47,961 nt of DNA, from the NCBI RefSeq assembly GCF_030929615.1, contig NZ_JAVFVU010000050.1, positions 1-47,961 of the forward strand. The letters are read 5' to 3'. The notes under the pieces are model-generated. The model worked only from the letters and a program-made list of their open reading frames with translations. It was not told the DNA's origin and searched no databases. Shown here one piece after another: positions 1-7,997 of this stretch (its first letter is position 1; each line of letters opens with the position of its first letter). Made by a program: the position numbers and the translations under genes. The stretch comes from Dyadobacter sp. LHD-138. Lineage in GTDB: Bacteria; Bacteroidota; Bacteroidia; Cytophagales; Spirosomataceae.

Positions 1-82
1 TACATAATTCAATCTGATAACGCTCTGAGCTTTTGATAGAAGCATAAAAAAGATAAAACATCACGAAAGCCTATACAAAACA

Positions 83-119
83 AAGAGGGCGCCTCAATTC
101 GAATTTGAGACGCCCTCTT
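83..119 (-). terminator. Probable intrinsic terminator of the GMC oxidoreductase operon
   Basis: Arms of 15 bases (83-97 and 105-119) pair along their whole length. The one non-Watson-Crick position becomes a G-U wobble only in a minus-strand transcript, and in that direction the stem is followed by a T-rich run (CTTTGTTTTG). It lies about 70 bp after the stop of the minus-strand GMC gene, so it should end that operon. Confidence 0.75.
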
Positions 120-186
120 CTCCTGAGTTTTCAAAACCTGACTTCTCTGACACCCGTCAAACTTTCACAGAGAAACTGCGAAACGT

Positions 187-1899
187 CTACAAATTTTTTG
201 CCTTCATTTGTTTCACAGCATAATCCACCGAACGGGCAGAAAATGCCATATAAGTTAAGGACGGGTTTTGCGTAGACGTAGAGGTCATGGAAGCACCATC
301 CGTTACGAATACGTTTTTGGCCGCATGCATCTGGTTCCATTTATTCAGGATTGATGTTTTAGGATCTTTACCCATACGCACACCACCCATTTCATGAATG
401 TCATTACCGGGATTTCTATGTCCGTCATGTGACCGAACGTTTTTGAAACCCGCGTTGGTAAACATTTCACTCACTTGCTCGATATAATCCTTCACCATTT
501 TCTCATCATTATCATCGTATCCGACCGATATTTTGAGCAATGGCATGCCATAAGCGTCTTTCAGCTCTTTGTCCAAAGCCACATAATTGCTTTCCTTAGG
601 AATCGTTTCTCCCATCATGTGAGACCCAACACTCCAGTTGCCATATTTTGTATCCAGCAAGCTTGATTTTAATGATTCACCAATATCACTACGATCTGAA
701 TATGTCATACGGTTGGCGCCAAAACCGGCTGCATACCCTCTTAAGAAATCTGTTTCTTGTTTGTAAACATTTCTGAAACGGGGGATATAACCGCTGTTCG
801 GGCGTTTCCCGTCTGTTGTTGAATCAAGGAAACCTTCATATTCTCCTGATACAGAGGCACGGTAATTGTGGAAAGCTATATATTTTCCAAGTACGCCGCT
901 ATCATTTCCCAATCCATTCTGGAAGCGCGAGGAGACAGAATTCATCAGGATCAGGTTTGTGTTTAACGCGGCAGCATTGACGAAAATAATTTTGGCATAA
1001 AACTCCATCATTTCCTTCGTGTTGGCATCGATCACGCGTACACCGGTTACTTTTTGCTTTTTGTCATCGTAAATCACGGAATGAACCACCGAATGAGGAC
1101 GAAGTGTCATATTTCCGGTTTTCATTGCCCAGGGTAACGTGGAAGCATTGCTGCTGAAATATCCGCCAAAAGGGCATCCCCGCTCACAAATTACCCGATG
1201 CTGGCATTGTGCACGTCCCTGATCCAAATGGATTTGCTTTGGATCCGTTAAATGCGCAGCACGCCCTATGATGATATGGCGGTCTTTATATTGTTTGGCA
1301 ACCTGCTCTTTAAAATATTTTTCAACACAGTTCAAATCATGCGGTTTCAAAAATTCGCCGTCCGGCAAAGTATCGATGCCGTCCTTATTTCCTGTAATGC
1401 CCGCAAACTTTTCAACATGGCTGTACCAGGGTGCTATGTCGTTATAACCGATCGGCCACTCCACGGCAAATTTATCTCTGGCTGGCCCTTCAAAATCAAA
1501 CTGACTCCAGCGCTGTGTTTGTCTCGCCCAAAGCAGCGACTTTCCACCCACCTGATATCCGCGAAGCCAGTCAAATGGCTTATCCTGAACGTAAGGGTGC
1601 TCGTTATCCTTGACAAAAAAATGCTGGGACGATTCCTTGAAATTGTAACATCTGCTGGCAATCGGGTTGGCATCGGTTACTGCCTTTGGCAGTTTTTCCC
1701 GGTGATCAAACTCCCAGGGCTGCATGTTCGTCGTTGGATAATCTTTAATATGCTGAACGTCACGTCCGCGTTCCAAAACAAGAGTTTTCAAACCCCTCTC
1801 AGTCAGTTCCTTTGCTGACCATCCGCCGCTGATTCCCGAACCAATAACGATGGCATCATAGGTACGGGCTTTTTCACTGTCTATATTAAAATTCGCCAT
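187..1899 (-). CDS. GMC-family FAD-dependent oxidoreductase, probable periplasmic sugar/glycoside dehydrogenase
   Basis: This 570-residue protein is a GMC-type flavoprotein that oxidises a sugar or polyol hydroxyl. The N-terminal FAD-binding motif is GSGISGG (20-26). The C-terminal GMC half holds the expected His (H502 in IHEMGGVRMG) and Asn (N545 in TQNPSLTY). Three cysteines, C232, C238 and C242, are spaced C-X5-C-X3-C. That matches the 3Fe-4S ligand spacing reported for the catalytic subunit of FAD-dependent glucose dehydrogenase from Burkholderia cepacia, so an Fe-S relay is likely. It has no signal peptide of its own. The gene just upstream (1965-2501) encodes a Tat-signal small subunit like those that co-export such enzymes. 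The last gene of the block, followed by a hairpin terminator. The substrate is not readable; glucoside 3-dehydrogenase is the best guess. Confidence 0.9.
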   Translation of the reverse strand: MANFNIDSEKARTYDAIVIGSGISGGWSAKELTERGLKTLVLERGRDVQHIKDYPTTNMQPWEFDHREKLPKAVTDANPIASRCYNFKESSQHFFVKDNEHPYVQDKPFDWLRGYQVGGKSLLWARQTQRWSQFDFEGPARDKFAVEWPIGYNDIAPWYSHVEKFAGITGNKDGIDTLPDGEFLKPHDLNCVEKYFKEQVAKQYKDRHIIIGRAAHLTDPKQIHLDQGRAQCQHRVICERGCPFGGYFSSNASTLPWAMKTGNMTLRPHSVVHSVIYDDKKQKVTGVRVIDANTKEMMEFYAKIIFVNAAALNTNLILMNSVSSRFQNGLGNDSGVLGKYIAFHNYRASVSGEYEGFLDSTTDGKRPNSGYIPRFRNVYKQETDFLRGYAAGFGANRMTYSDRSDIGESLKSSLLDTKYGNWSVGSHMMGETIPKESNYVALDKELKDAYGMPLLKISVGYDDNDEKMVKDYIEQVSEMFTNAGFKNVRSHDGHRNPGNDIHEMGGVRMGKDPKTSILNKWNQMHAAKNVFVTDGASMTSTSTQNPSLTYMAFSARSVDYAVKQMKAKNL

Positions 1900-1964
1900 T
1901 TTGGGTATTTTCTATTTCAATTTTTCTTACTCACCCGGTCCAGGGAGTTAATATTTACCGGTTT

Positions 1965-2501
1965 TCATCCCTTTTTAATAGGAACACAGCCGTGATATCT
2001 TGCTGGTATAAACTCGAAATGTGTCAGGTTCGTCATCACGTATTCCGACGACATATACCCCTGGATTGTCAGATTTTTCACCATGCCAAAAAACGCCTTT
2101 TGATCTGCATCTGTACTTTTTTCGACTTCCTTCAAAAGTTGCAGCTGTTGTGCCTTCGTCGCATCCGCAAATGATTTTCCAAAACTTTTTGTGCTTTGTG
2201 CTTCCACGGCGTCAATACCTTTTGAAAAATTATCCTGTGCTTTTTTGTCATAACAATCGGTAACCATTCTTTGCACAAAAGTCGCCACGCCTAATTCTCC
2301 CGCACCCGGTGTATCGGTTTTAGGAATAATAGCTTCTACAATTGCTTTTAACACTTCTGCCTGGCCGGCCATCGTGTACTTTACCTCTCCGAGCGACGAA
2401 TTACTCCATCCGGAAGCCCATACAGGCAAACTTACCACCGCCCCCATAGCTGCTGCCATGTTTTTAAGCGCTACCCGTCTTTCCATTTTATTATTTTTCA
2501 A
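1965..2501 (-). CDS. Gluconate 2-dehydrogenase subunit 3 family protein (small subunit of the GMC dehydrogenase)
   Basis: This 178-residue protein begins with a twin-arginine-like signal (MERRVALKN, then a hydrophobic stretch ending near PVWASG). It carries the family's IIPKTDTPGA segment (about 58-67) and ends with an aromatic region and a GCVPI motif. Members of this family are the small subunit of membrane-associated gluconate, sorbitol and glucoside dehydrogenases; they chaperone or co-export the FAD subunit through Tat. It sits 65 bp upstream of the GMC gene on the same strand, the arrangement expected for a two-subunit enzyme. No cytochrome c subunit with a CXXCH motif is encoded nearby, so the electron acceptor is unknown. 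Translation could start at M1 or M6. Confidence 0.85.
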   Translation of the reverse strand: MKNNKMERRVALKNMAAAMGAVVSLPVWASGWSNSSLGEVKYTMAGQAEVLKAIVEAIIPKTDTPGAGELGVATFVQRMVTDCYDKKAQDNFSKGIDAVEAQSTKSFGKSFADATKAQQLQLLKEVEKSTDADQKAFFGMVKNLTIQGYMSSEYVMTNLTHFEFIPARYHGCVPIKKG

Positions 2502-2539
2502 CGATTAATATACATCTTCCAATTTTCCGTTCTCGCCTT

Positions 2540-3781
2540 CTATTCTTCCAGAAAATCCAGGTCCCTGCCATGGGTTTCAGGAATTGTCATGATCGAATAA
2601 AAACCAATGATAAAACAAATAAGCCCAACCAGCGCGCCTGAATCAATGACTGAAAATGACCCTTTAAAGCCCGCAAACAAAGTTGTCATCGCCACCACCG
2701 TTCCGCGTACCATATTCGGCACCGTGGTGGCAGCCGTTGCCCGTAGATTGGTCCCAAACTGCTCGGCTCCGATGGTCACAAACATCGCCCAATAACCAAT
2801 CCCGAAACCCAGTAATGTTGCTACGGTGTATAAACTGCTCGCCGTCTTAATGCCCGTGTACAAATAAACACCGGTACATATCAACGTAAAAGTCATCATA
2901 AGAAATACCGCTTTTTTTCTCGATTCCAGCCAATGGCTGAGGAAGCCGCTCAAAAAATCACCCATCGACAATCCGACATAGCACCACATGATGGAAAGCC
3001 CCGGCTTAATCGGTTCATCTATGCCAAGCGCCTCTCCAAATTCATTACTAAAAGTCGCCAAAATCCCGATCACAAACCAGGTTGGCAGCCCTATTCCAAT
3101 ACATTTTAAATATCTGAAAAACCTGTCCTTGTTTGTAAACAAGGCGAAAAAGTTACCCTTTACCACATGTTTCTGTTCTTTAAGACCTTCAAAAATGCCA
3201 GATTCAAAAACTCCGATACGAAGCACAAGCAAGGAAATTCCTAGTCCTCCCCCGATGAAATAAGCATTACGCCAGTCGAAAAACTCAACCGTAAAATAAC
3301 CCACAATAGCCCCTAAAAGTCCAATCCCTGCCACCAGTGAAGTCCCGATTGCGCGCAAATGTTTTGGCAAAATTTCTGACACTAAAGTAATCCCGGCTCC
3401 CAGTTCGCCTGCCAGTCCTACACCGGCTATGAAGCGTAGCACTTTGTAGGTATCTGCATCCTGGACAAAACCGCAGGCGATATTAGCCAAAGAATAGGTG
3501 ATAATGGATCCAAAAAGTACGGATAACCTTCCTTTTTTATCTCCCAAAACGCCCCATAAAATTCCTCCCAGCAATAACCCTGTCATTTGCCAGTTCAGGA
3601 TACTGGCACCGATTAAGGATATTTCGGCTTCTGAAAGTCCCAGCGAAGCGAGGCTTGGCAGCCTCACGATGCCAAAAAGCAATAAATCATATATATCAAC
3701 AAAATATCCAAGTGCGGCAACAATTACGGGTGCGCTGAAAAGATGTGAAAAAGTTGAACGAGGTGTAACCAGGGTATCCAT
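2540..3781 (-). CDS. MFS transporter, metabolite:H+ symporter type
   Basis: This 413-residue inner-membrane protein has about 12 hydrophobic segments. It carries the MFS loop 2-3 signature as GVLGDKKGR (about 77-85) and the sugar-porter-like tail motif PETHGRDLDFLEE at the extreme C-terminus. It probably moves the small product of the neighbouring enzymes, a sugar, keto-sugar or sugar acid, across the inner membrane. The 38-bp spacing to the dehydrogenase small subunit downstream suggests cotranscription. A strong hairpin at 3827-3850 separates it from the flavoprotein gene upstream, so expression may be partly uncoupled from the SusCD genes. The substrate cannot be assigned from sequence alone. 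Confidence 0.85.
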   Translation of the reverse strand: MDTLVTPRSTFSHLFSAPVIVAALGYFVDIYDLLLFGIVRLPSLASLGLSEAEISLIGASILNWQMTGLLLGGILWGVLGDKKGRLSVLFGSIITYSLANIACGFVQDADTYKVLRFIAGVGLAGELGAGITLVSEILPKHLRAIGTSLVAGIGLLGAIVGYFTVEFFDWRNAYFIGGGLGISLLVLRIGVFESGIFEGLKEQKHVVKGNFFALFTNKDRFFRYLKCIGIGLPTWFVIGILATFSNEFGEALGIDEPIKPGLSIMWCYVGLSMGDFLSGFLSHWLESRKKAVFLMMTFTLICTGVYLYTGIKTASSLYTVATLLGFGIGYWAMFVTIGAEQFGTNLRATAATTVPNMVRGTVVAMTTLFAGFKGSFSVIDSGALVGLICFIIGFYSIMTIPETHGRDLDFLEE

Positions 3782-3826
3782 TCTGTTAATTAAAATTTTT
3801 CAGGATTTTATGCAATATTATATAAA

Positions 3827-3850
3827 ATAGCCGGACTATTATCCGGCTAT
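3827..3850 (-). terminator. Hairpin terminator or attenuator between flavoprotein and MFS genes
   Basis: A perfect 9-bp stem (ATAGCCGGA / TCCGGCTAT) encloses a 6-base loop. On the minus strand it is followed by TTTATATAATATT, which is T/A-rich but not a pure T run. It lies about 100 bp after the stop of the flavoprotein gene and 46 bp before the MFS start, so it may end or thin out transcription coming from SusCD. Confidence 0.55.
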
Positions 3851-3953
3851 ACTGACTAAAATTGGTATAAAAGTAATCTTTGAATCAGGTTTTGATAAAT
3901 AAGCATCACTTTTTTTTATTCTACCCGGGTTCTCAGCCCGCTTTGAATAAATC

Positions 3954-5621
3954 TTACAGATCGAGACGTTGTTTGTCTTTCAACAATTGTTCTTTGAGTT
4001 TTTCATAATCCACATCCTGTACGCTCACTTTACGGTCAATCGCCTGCACGGCCGCCGAAGCTGCACTTTGCCCCAGGATCATAAAGACCGGTTCCATCCG
4101 GATTGAACCATAAGCAATGTGGGAGCTGGACAAGCATACCGGCACAAACAAATTCTGGCAATCCTCCTTTTTGGGAATGATGGAAGCGTAAGAAATACTG
4201 TAAGGCGTTTTTGGATGGACACCAATATCACCCTCATTTTGCACGAAACCATCCGCTTTCACATAACGCTGGGCATTGTGCGCATCCAGAGAATAGGATC
4301 CCATCCCAACAGACTGCGAAACAGCCTTTTTACCAAGCGTTTCATTTTCAGTCATTACACCCTGCCCGATCATCCGGCGCGCCTCACGCACGTAGATCTG
4401 ATGCGGCCAGCCACCGTTATCTTTAAATTCGTCTTTTGGCAATCCCCATTTATTCATTTCAGTTCTCACAGCTTCCGGCACATTGCTGTCATTTGAAAGA
4501 TAGTACATCAACCCTTTCTGATACAGCTCGTGATCTTTAATAATCTGTTTTCTCCTTTCGTAAGTCGCCTCCGGGTAATCATAGTTCATGCCGATAAAAT
4601 CGGTGCTGAACGGTCCATGGTTATTTGTGTCGGTCTTTTTGTTCGGAATCGGATCATATTTATCAAAAGTTTCTGTCCAGCCTGCTTTGTAAACCCGTGT
4701 CAGCAATTCGTATTTGGCAGGATCATAACCCGCCGGTTTCACAAACGGAATGCGGTTATCAGGATTTGCAGAAAGACACATACGGAAGCAATAAGCCTGA
4801 ATTTTGTTATCACCATCGCCATTCTTTCCAATTTTTTCGTCCGAAACATAAGGCAGCAAACCACTTTTCGGATCACCTTCCACTTTGTACGGACTTACAT
4901 TTTTCTTAAAATAATGTCCGTGCTGGAAAACTTCTGCCTGAATACCATTCCATTCTTCATTGTACACGCTGTTGGCTTCGCGTCCCACATGATATTTCAC
5001 GCCAGCCGCAGCCATTAAATCACCTTCGTACGTGGCATCAATAAACATTTTACCCGTAAAAGTCTTTCCCGAAAGAGTTTTGATCGACACGATTCTACCG
5101 TCTTTTTTCACAAGCCCTTTTTCACGGTCCAGCCACTCTTCGCGGTAAATTTTTATATTATTTTCCTTTACGAAATCTTCAAAAACTTTTTCCGCCACAT
5201 TTGGTTCGAAAATCCACATCGTTCTGTCTGCTCCGTCCATGGCAGGTGTCCCCTGGCCTTTGTTGCCATACTCTTCTTTTTTCTGCCACCGCCAGGCTTC
5301 CGGTTTGTCGTAATGCATGTACACCCGGTGATAAAACTCACGCGCCAGACCACCGATCACCGACTTATTTCCCGTGTCCGTAAAACCCAGCCCGCCAGAC
5401 GAAAGTCCGCCCAGGTGCTTATCCGGCGATACAACCAAAACCGTCTTACCGGATTTAACAACCTGAACAGCAGCCGTTATCGCCCCGGAAGTTCCTCCGT
5501 AAACAATCACATCTGCGTTATAGGCATTTCTCTTCTGGGCTTCTGCAACCGTTATCCCCAGCACACAAACTGCGAGAAAACTGAACAATAAAGCCCGCTT
5601 TGTCAAATATTTAAACGACAT
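3954..5621 (-). CDS. Secreted FAD-dependent oxidoreductase (FAD_oxidored family, often annotated xanthan lyase-like)
   Basis: This 555-residue protein starts with a signal peptide (hydrophobic residues 10-25, cleavage probably after AEAQ). The dinucleotide-binding site follows: YGGTSGA (41-47), then HLGGLSSGG (69-77), the pattern of the FAD_oxidored group. The rest of the chain has no extra domain. Proteins of this group are common in polysaccharide-utilisation loci and are thought to oxidise carbohydrates or their derivatives; the true reaction is unknown for most. It follows the SGNH hydrolase gene by 78 bp. A TATATTTG box (5673-5680, minus strand) lies in that gap, but I see no good -33 element, so an internal promoter is only possible. 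Confidence 0.85.
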   Translation of the reverse strand: MSFKYLTKRALLFSFLAVCVLGITVAEAQKRNAYNADVIVYGGTSGAITAAVQVVKSGKTVLVVSPDKHLGGLSSGGLGFTDTGNKSVIGGLAREFYHRVYMHYDKPEAWRWQKKEEYGNKGQGTPAMDGADRTMWIFEPNVAEKVFEDFVKENNIKIYREEWLDREKGLVKKDGRIVSIKTLSGKTFTGKMFIDATYEGDLMAAAGVKYHVGREANSVYNEEWNGIQAEVFQHGHYFKKNVSPYKVEGDPKSGLLPYVSDEKIGKNGDGDNKIQAYCFRMCLSANPDNRIPFVKPAGYDPAKYELLTRVYKAGWTETFDKYDPIPNKKTDTNNHGPFSTDFIGMNYDYPEATYERRKQIIKDHELYQKGLMYYLSNDSNVPEAVRTEMNKWGLPKDEFKDNGGWPHQIYVREARRMIGQGVMTENETLGKKAVSQSVGMGSYSLDAHNAQRYVKADGFVQNEGDIGVHPKTPYSISYASIIPKKEDCQNLFVPVCLSSSHIAYGSIRMEPVFMILGQSAASAAVQAIDRKVSVQDVDYEKLKEQLLKDKQRLDL

Positions 5622-5699
5622 ATTACTTTATCTAAATTAAGGTAGTGAAATAGTTTTCATTTCGCGATCAAACAAATATAAATCATTGACAATTAGGTA

Positions 5700-6422
5700 T
5701 TAATACCCCAGTAGTTTTTTCAGATAACCTGGATAACTGTTCCCTTCCACGCCGCCCCCGCCATTGGTTATACTATCGCCAAAACACACAAGCCGGTTGT
5801 AGGAAACGCCGGTGCGGATCAAAGCTTCGTACACGGCAACAGCCATGGTCCGGTATCCCTCCGGCGTCGGGTGAACGCCGTCTGTTTTCTCACTATTTAA
5901 AGTGTTCTGAAGCAAACTGCTGCGCTCCTCACTGATATTTCCGACTTTGTCAAACACCCGGTGCATATCCAGAAAATGGAGTTTGTAATCGTCCGCCGCC
6001 TTTTTAATCGTTTCATTTACCTTTTCCTTACGTCCTTTATGTCCCGCGTCACCATAAAAACTTCTTTCATGACGCGTGTATAAATGCGGCTCATAAACCG
6101 GCAGGATCGTCATCAGCATGATCTGACTTTTCACACCCAGAATCATTTCAACGATTTTTCTGAGATTTTTCTCATACTCCGGCAGCGGAATGTACTTTTT
6201 GCTGTTCATATCATTCGTGCCAATCATCAATATCGTAAAGTCCGGCTTGTGGCTCAAACAATCCTTATCAATTCTGGCCAGCAAATCGACCGTATTATTG
6301 CCTCCGATCCCTGCATTGATGATAAATGGTTTTTCGTCAACCTGTTTTCCGGAAACAGTCGTTTCCGGAAAAGCAAGTGAAGTTGCGGCTAACGTTGTCT
6401 GCAAAAATTGCCTTCTTTGCAT
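5700..6422 (-). CDS. SGNH/GDSL hydrolase with circularly permuted motif order
   Basis: This 240-residue protein is exported (MQRRQFLQTT followed by a hydrophobic stretch, possibly Tat). It contains all four SGNH blocks but in an unusual order. Block II is at 36-41 (NAGIGG), block III at 68-71 (GTND), block V at 181-184 (DGVH). Block I, FGDSIT with the nucleophile S217, comes last at 214-219, only 21 residues from the stop. In ordinary members block I is near the N-terminus and the SYPGYLKKLL helix runs straight into block II; here that helix ends the protein and block II opens it. This is what a circular permutation would give. It likely de-esterifies (deacetylates) an oligosaccharide. It follows susD by 33 bp. 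Confidence 0.85.
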   Translation of the reverse strand: MQRRQFLQTTLAATSLAFPETTVSGKQVDEKPFIINAGIGGNNTVDLLARIDKDCLSHKPDFTILMIGTNDMNSKKYIPLPEYEKNLRKIVEMILGVKSQIMLMTILPVYEPHLYTRHERSFYGDAGHKGRKEKVNETIKKAADDYKLHFLDMHRVFDKVGNISEERSSLLQNTLNSEKTDGVHPTPEGYRTMAVAVYEALIRTGVSYNRLVCFGDSITNGGGGVEGNSYPGYLKKLLGY

Positions 6423-6455
6423 CTGTCTGATTATGTTTAAGTCTGAAATATAAAA

Positions 6456-7886
6456 TCAGAATCCGGGGTTTTGCGTAAGGTTTGCATTTGCATCCCGTTC
6501 GGTTTGTGGAACGGGGAGTAAATAGTTTTTCTCTCCCACAATGATGGTCGGATTCTGTGCCTTTAAGGCGCTGATAAGTTTTTTAGTTCGTACCAGATCA
6601 TACCAGCGGTGTCCTTCAAAAGCCAGTTCCAGCCGTCTTTCCAGCAAAATGGCATCCCTGAAATCGGCCTGACTTAATGATGCCGGTAACTCTTCCAAGC
6701 CTGCCCGCATTCTGATTCGGTTCACGACCTTGAAAGCCTCGGCATTTCCAGCGCCCTGCTCATTTAAAGCCTCGGCATACATCAGCAACACATCGGCATA
6801 TCGAATGATTGGGAAATTATTGCTTCCCTCCGCATTGGCCGTAGCCGACAGGTCGAGGTACTTATAAACATAACCGGGGAAATCTATGCTGACGGGTGCA
6901 GCAGGCGTACTTGTCGCGGAATAAAGTTTGATGTTAACATTCCTGCGCTTGTCAGTGGCAGCATACGTATCGTACAAATTTTTAGTAACCGGATCATCGC
7001 CAAAACCTGCAATGTTATTGACACGGTCAAAATTGGGCCGCATATACCCCTGCATCCAACTTCCCTCTCCAAAGCCTCCGCCCAAAGCCTGCATCTCGAA
7101 AACGGCTTCCTTTCCATTTTTATTGGCAATTAAAAATGCCTCTGAATAATTGGCCCATAAATCGTAAACACCTGAGTCAATTACTTCCTTCGCTTTTTGA
7201 GAAGCCTTTGCCCAATCCTGTCTCGTTAAATACACCTTAGCCAAAAAAGCGGTGGCGGCTCCTTTTGTCGCGCGTCCTTTGTCCGCTCCCGTATAAGTAG
7301 CCGGAAGAACCGCTTCCGCTTCCGAAAAATCCTTGATCACCTGCGCGTAAACCTCATCTGTCGACGCCCTTGAAACCTGCAAATTATTTAACGACGTCGT
7401 TTCCGTTAACATAAGCGGTACGCCGCCAAACAACCTGACCAGAGTAAAATAATAAAAACCCCGCATAAACCTGGCTTCGGCCAATAATCTTGCCTGAAGA
7501 GTGGCATCCATTGAAATGGCCGGAACCCGTTCCAATACCGCGTTGGCTCTGTTGATAGCTTTAAATGACGTGGACCAGACCGATTGAAAAGTGCTGGTGG
7601 CTGGCGTGAATGTATACTTATCCAGATCATTTTTTGCCTGGTTCGCGGTAGAACGGCCTCCACCCCACTCGGAGTCGTCGGTTGCCTGGTCCTGGATGAT
7701 CCACATCACCTGGCTGTACATGTCAGGCGAATTCATGGCATCATACACGGCGTTCACGGCTGCTTTGGCGTCATCCGTATTTTTATAGAAATTGTCGGGC
7801 GTAAAACTGGACTGCGGAACCTGATCCAGCACGTCACAGGAACTTGCCCAGAATAAGACGAAGAAGAAAGGTATTATCTTTTTCAT
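6456..7886 (-). CDS. RagB/SusD family outer-membrane nutrient-binding lipoprotein
   Basis: This 476-residue lipoprotein has a signal ending in WASSC, with the acylated Cys at residue 17. The N-terminal SusD-like region (FTPDNFYKNTDDAKAAVNAV) and the C-terminal region with LLERRLELAFEGHRWYDLVR and a closing LTQNPGF are typical of the family. SusD proteins cap the SusC pore on the cell surface and bind the glycan or oligopeptide before uptake. It starts 111 bp after susC, and the SGNH gene follows closely. Length and motif order are normal. The ligand cannot be deduced. Confidence 0.95.
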   Translation of the reverse strand: MKKIIPFFFVLFWASSCDVLDQVPQSSFTPDNFYKNTDDAKAAVNAVYDAMNSPDMYSQVMWIIQDQATDDSEWGGGRSTANQAKNDLDKYTFTPATSTFQSVWSTSFKAINRANAVLERVPAISMDATLQARLLAEARFMRGFYYFTLVRLFGGVPLMLTETTSLNNLQVSRASTDEVYAQVIKDFSEAEAVLPATYTGADKGRATKGAATAFLAKVYLTRQDWAKASQKAKEVIDSGVYDLWANYSEAFLIANKNGKEAVFEMQALGGGFGEGSWMQGYMRPNFDRVNNIAGFGDDPVTKNLYDTYAATDKRRNVNIKLYSATSTPAAPVSIDFPGYVYKYLDLSATANAEGSNNFPIIRYADVLLMYAEALNEQGAGNAEAFKVVNRIRMRAGLEELPASLSQADFRDAILLERRLELAFEGHRWYDLVRTKKLISALKAQNPTIIVGEKNYLLPVPQTERDANANLTQNPGF

Positions 7887-7997
7887 TATCTAAATATTTT
7901 ATAACGATCTTATTAAAAGCTATTTACTCAAAACAAAATCATATTGATATATTAAAATTAAGGTTATCTGATCAATTGCATGTTTCAAGAAACAGCC

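Noticed and set aside
131..340. Small minus-strand frame overlapping the end of the GMC gene
   Set aside because: It lies in another frame of a well-supported gene and shows no domain.
1252..1818. 188-codon plus-strand frame inside the GMC gene
   Set aside because: It is antisense to a complete, conserved gene and has no recognisable motif.
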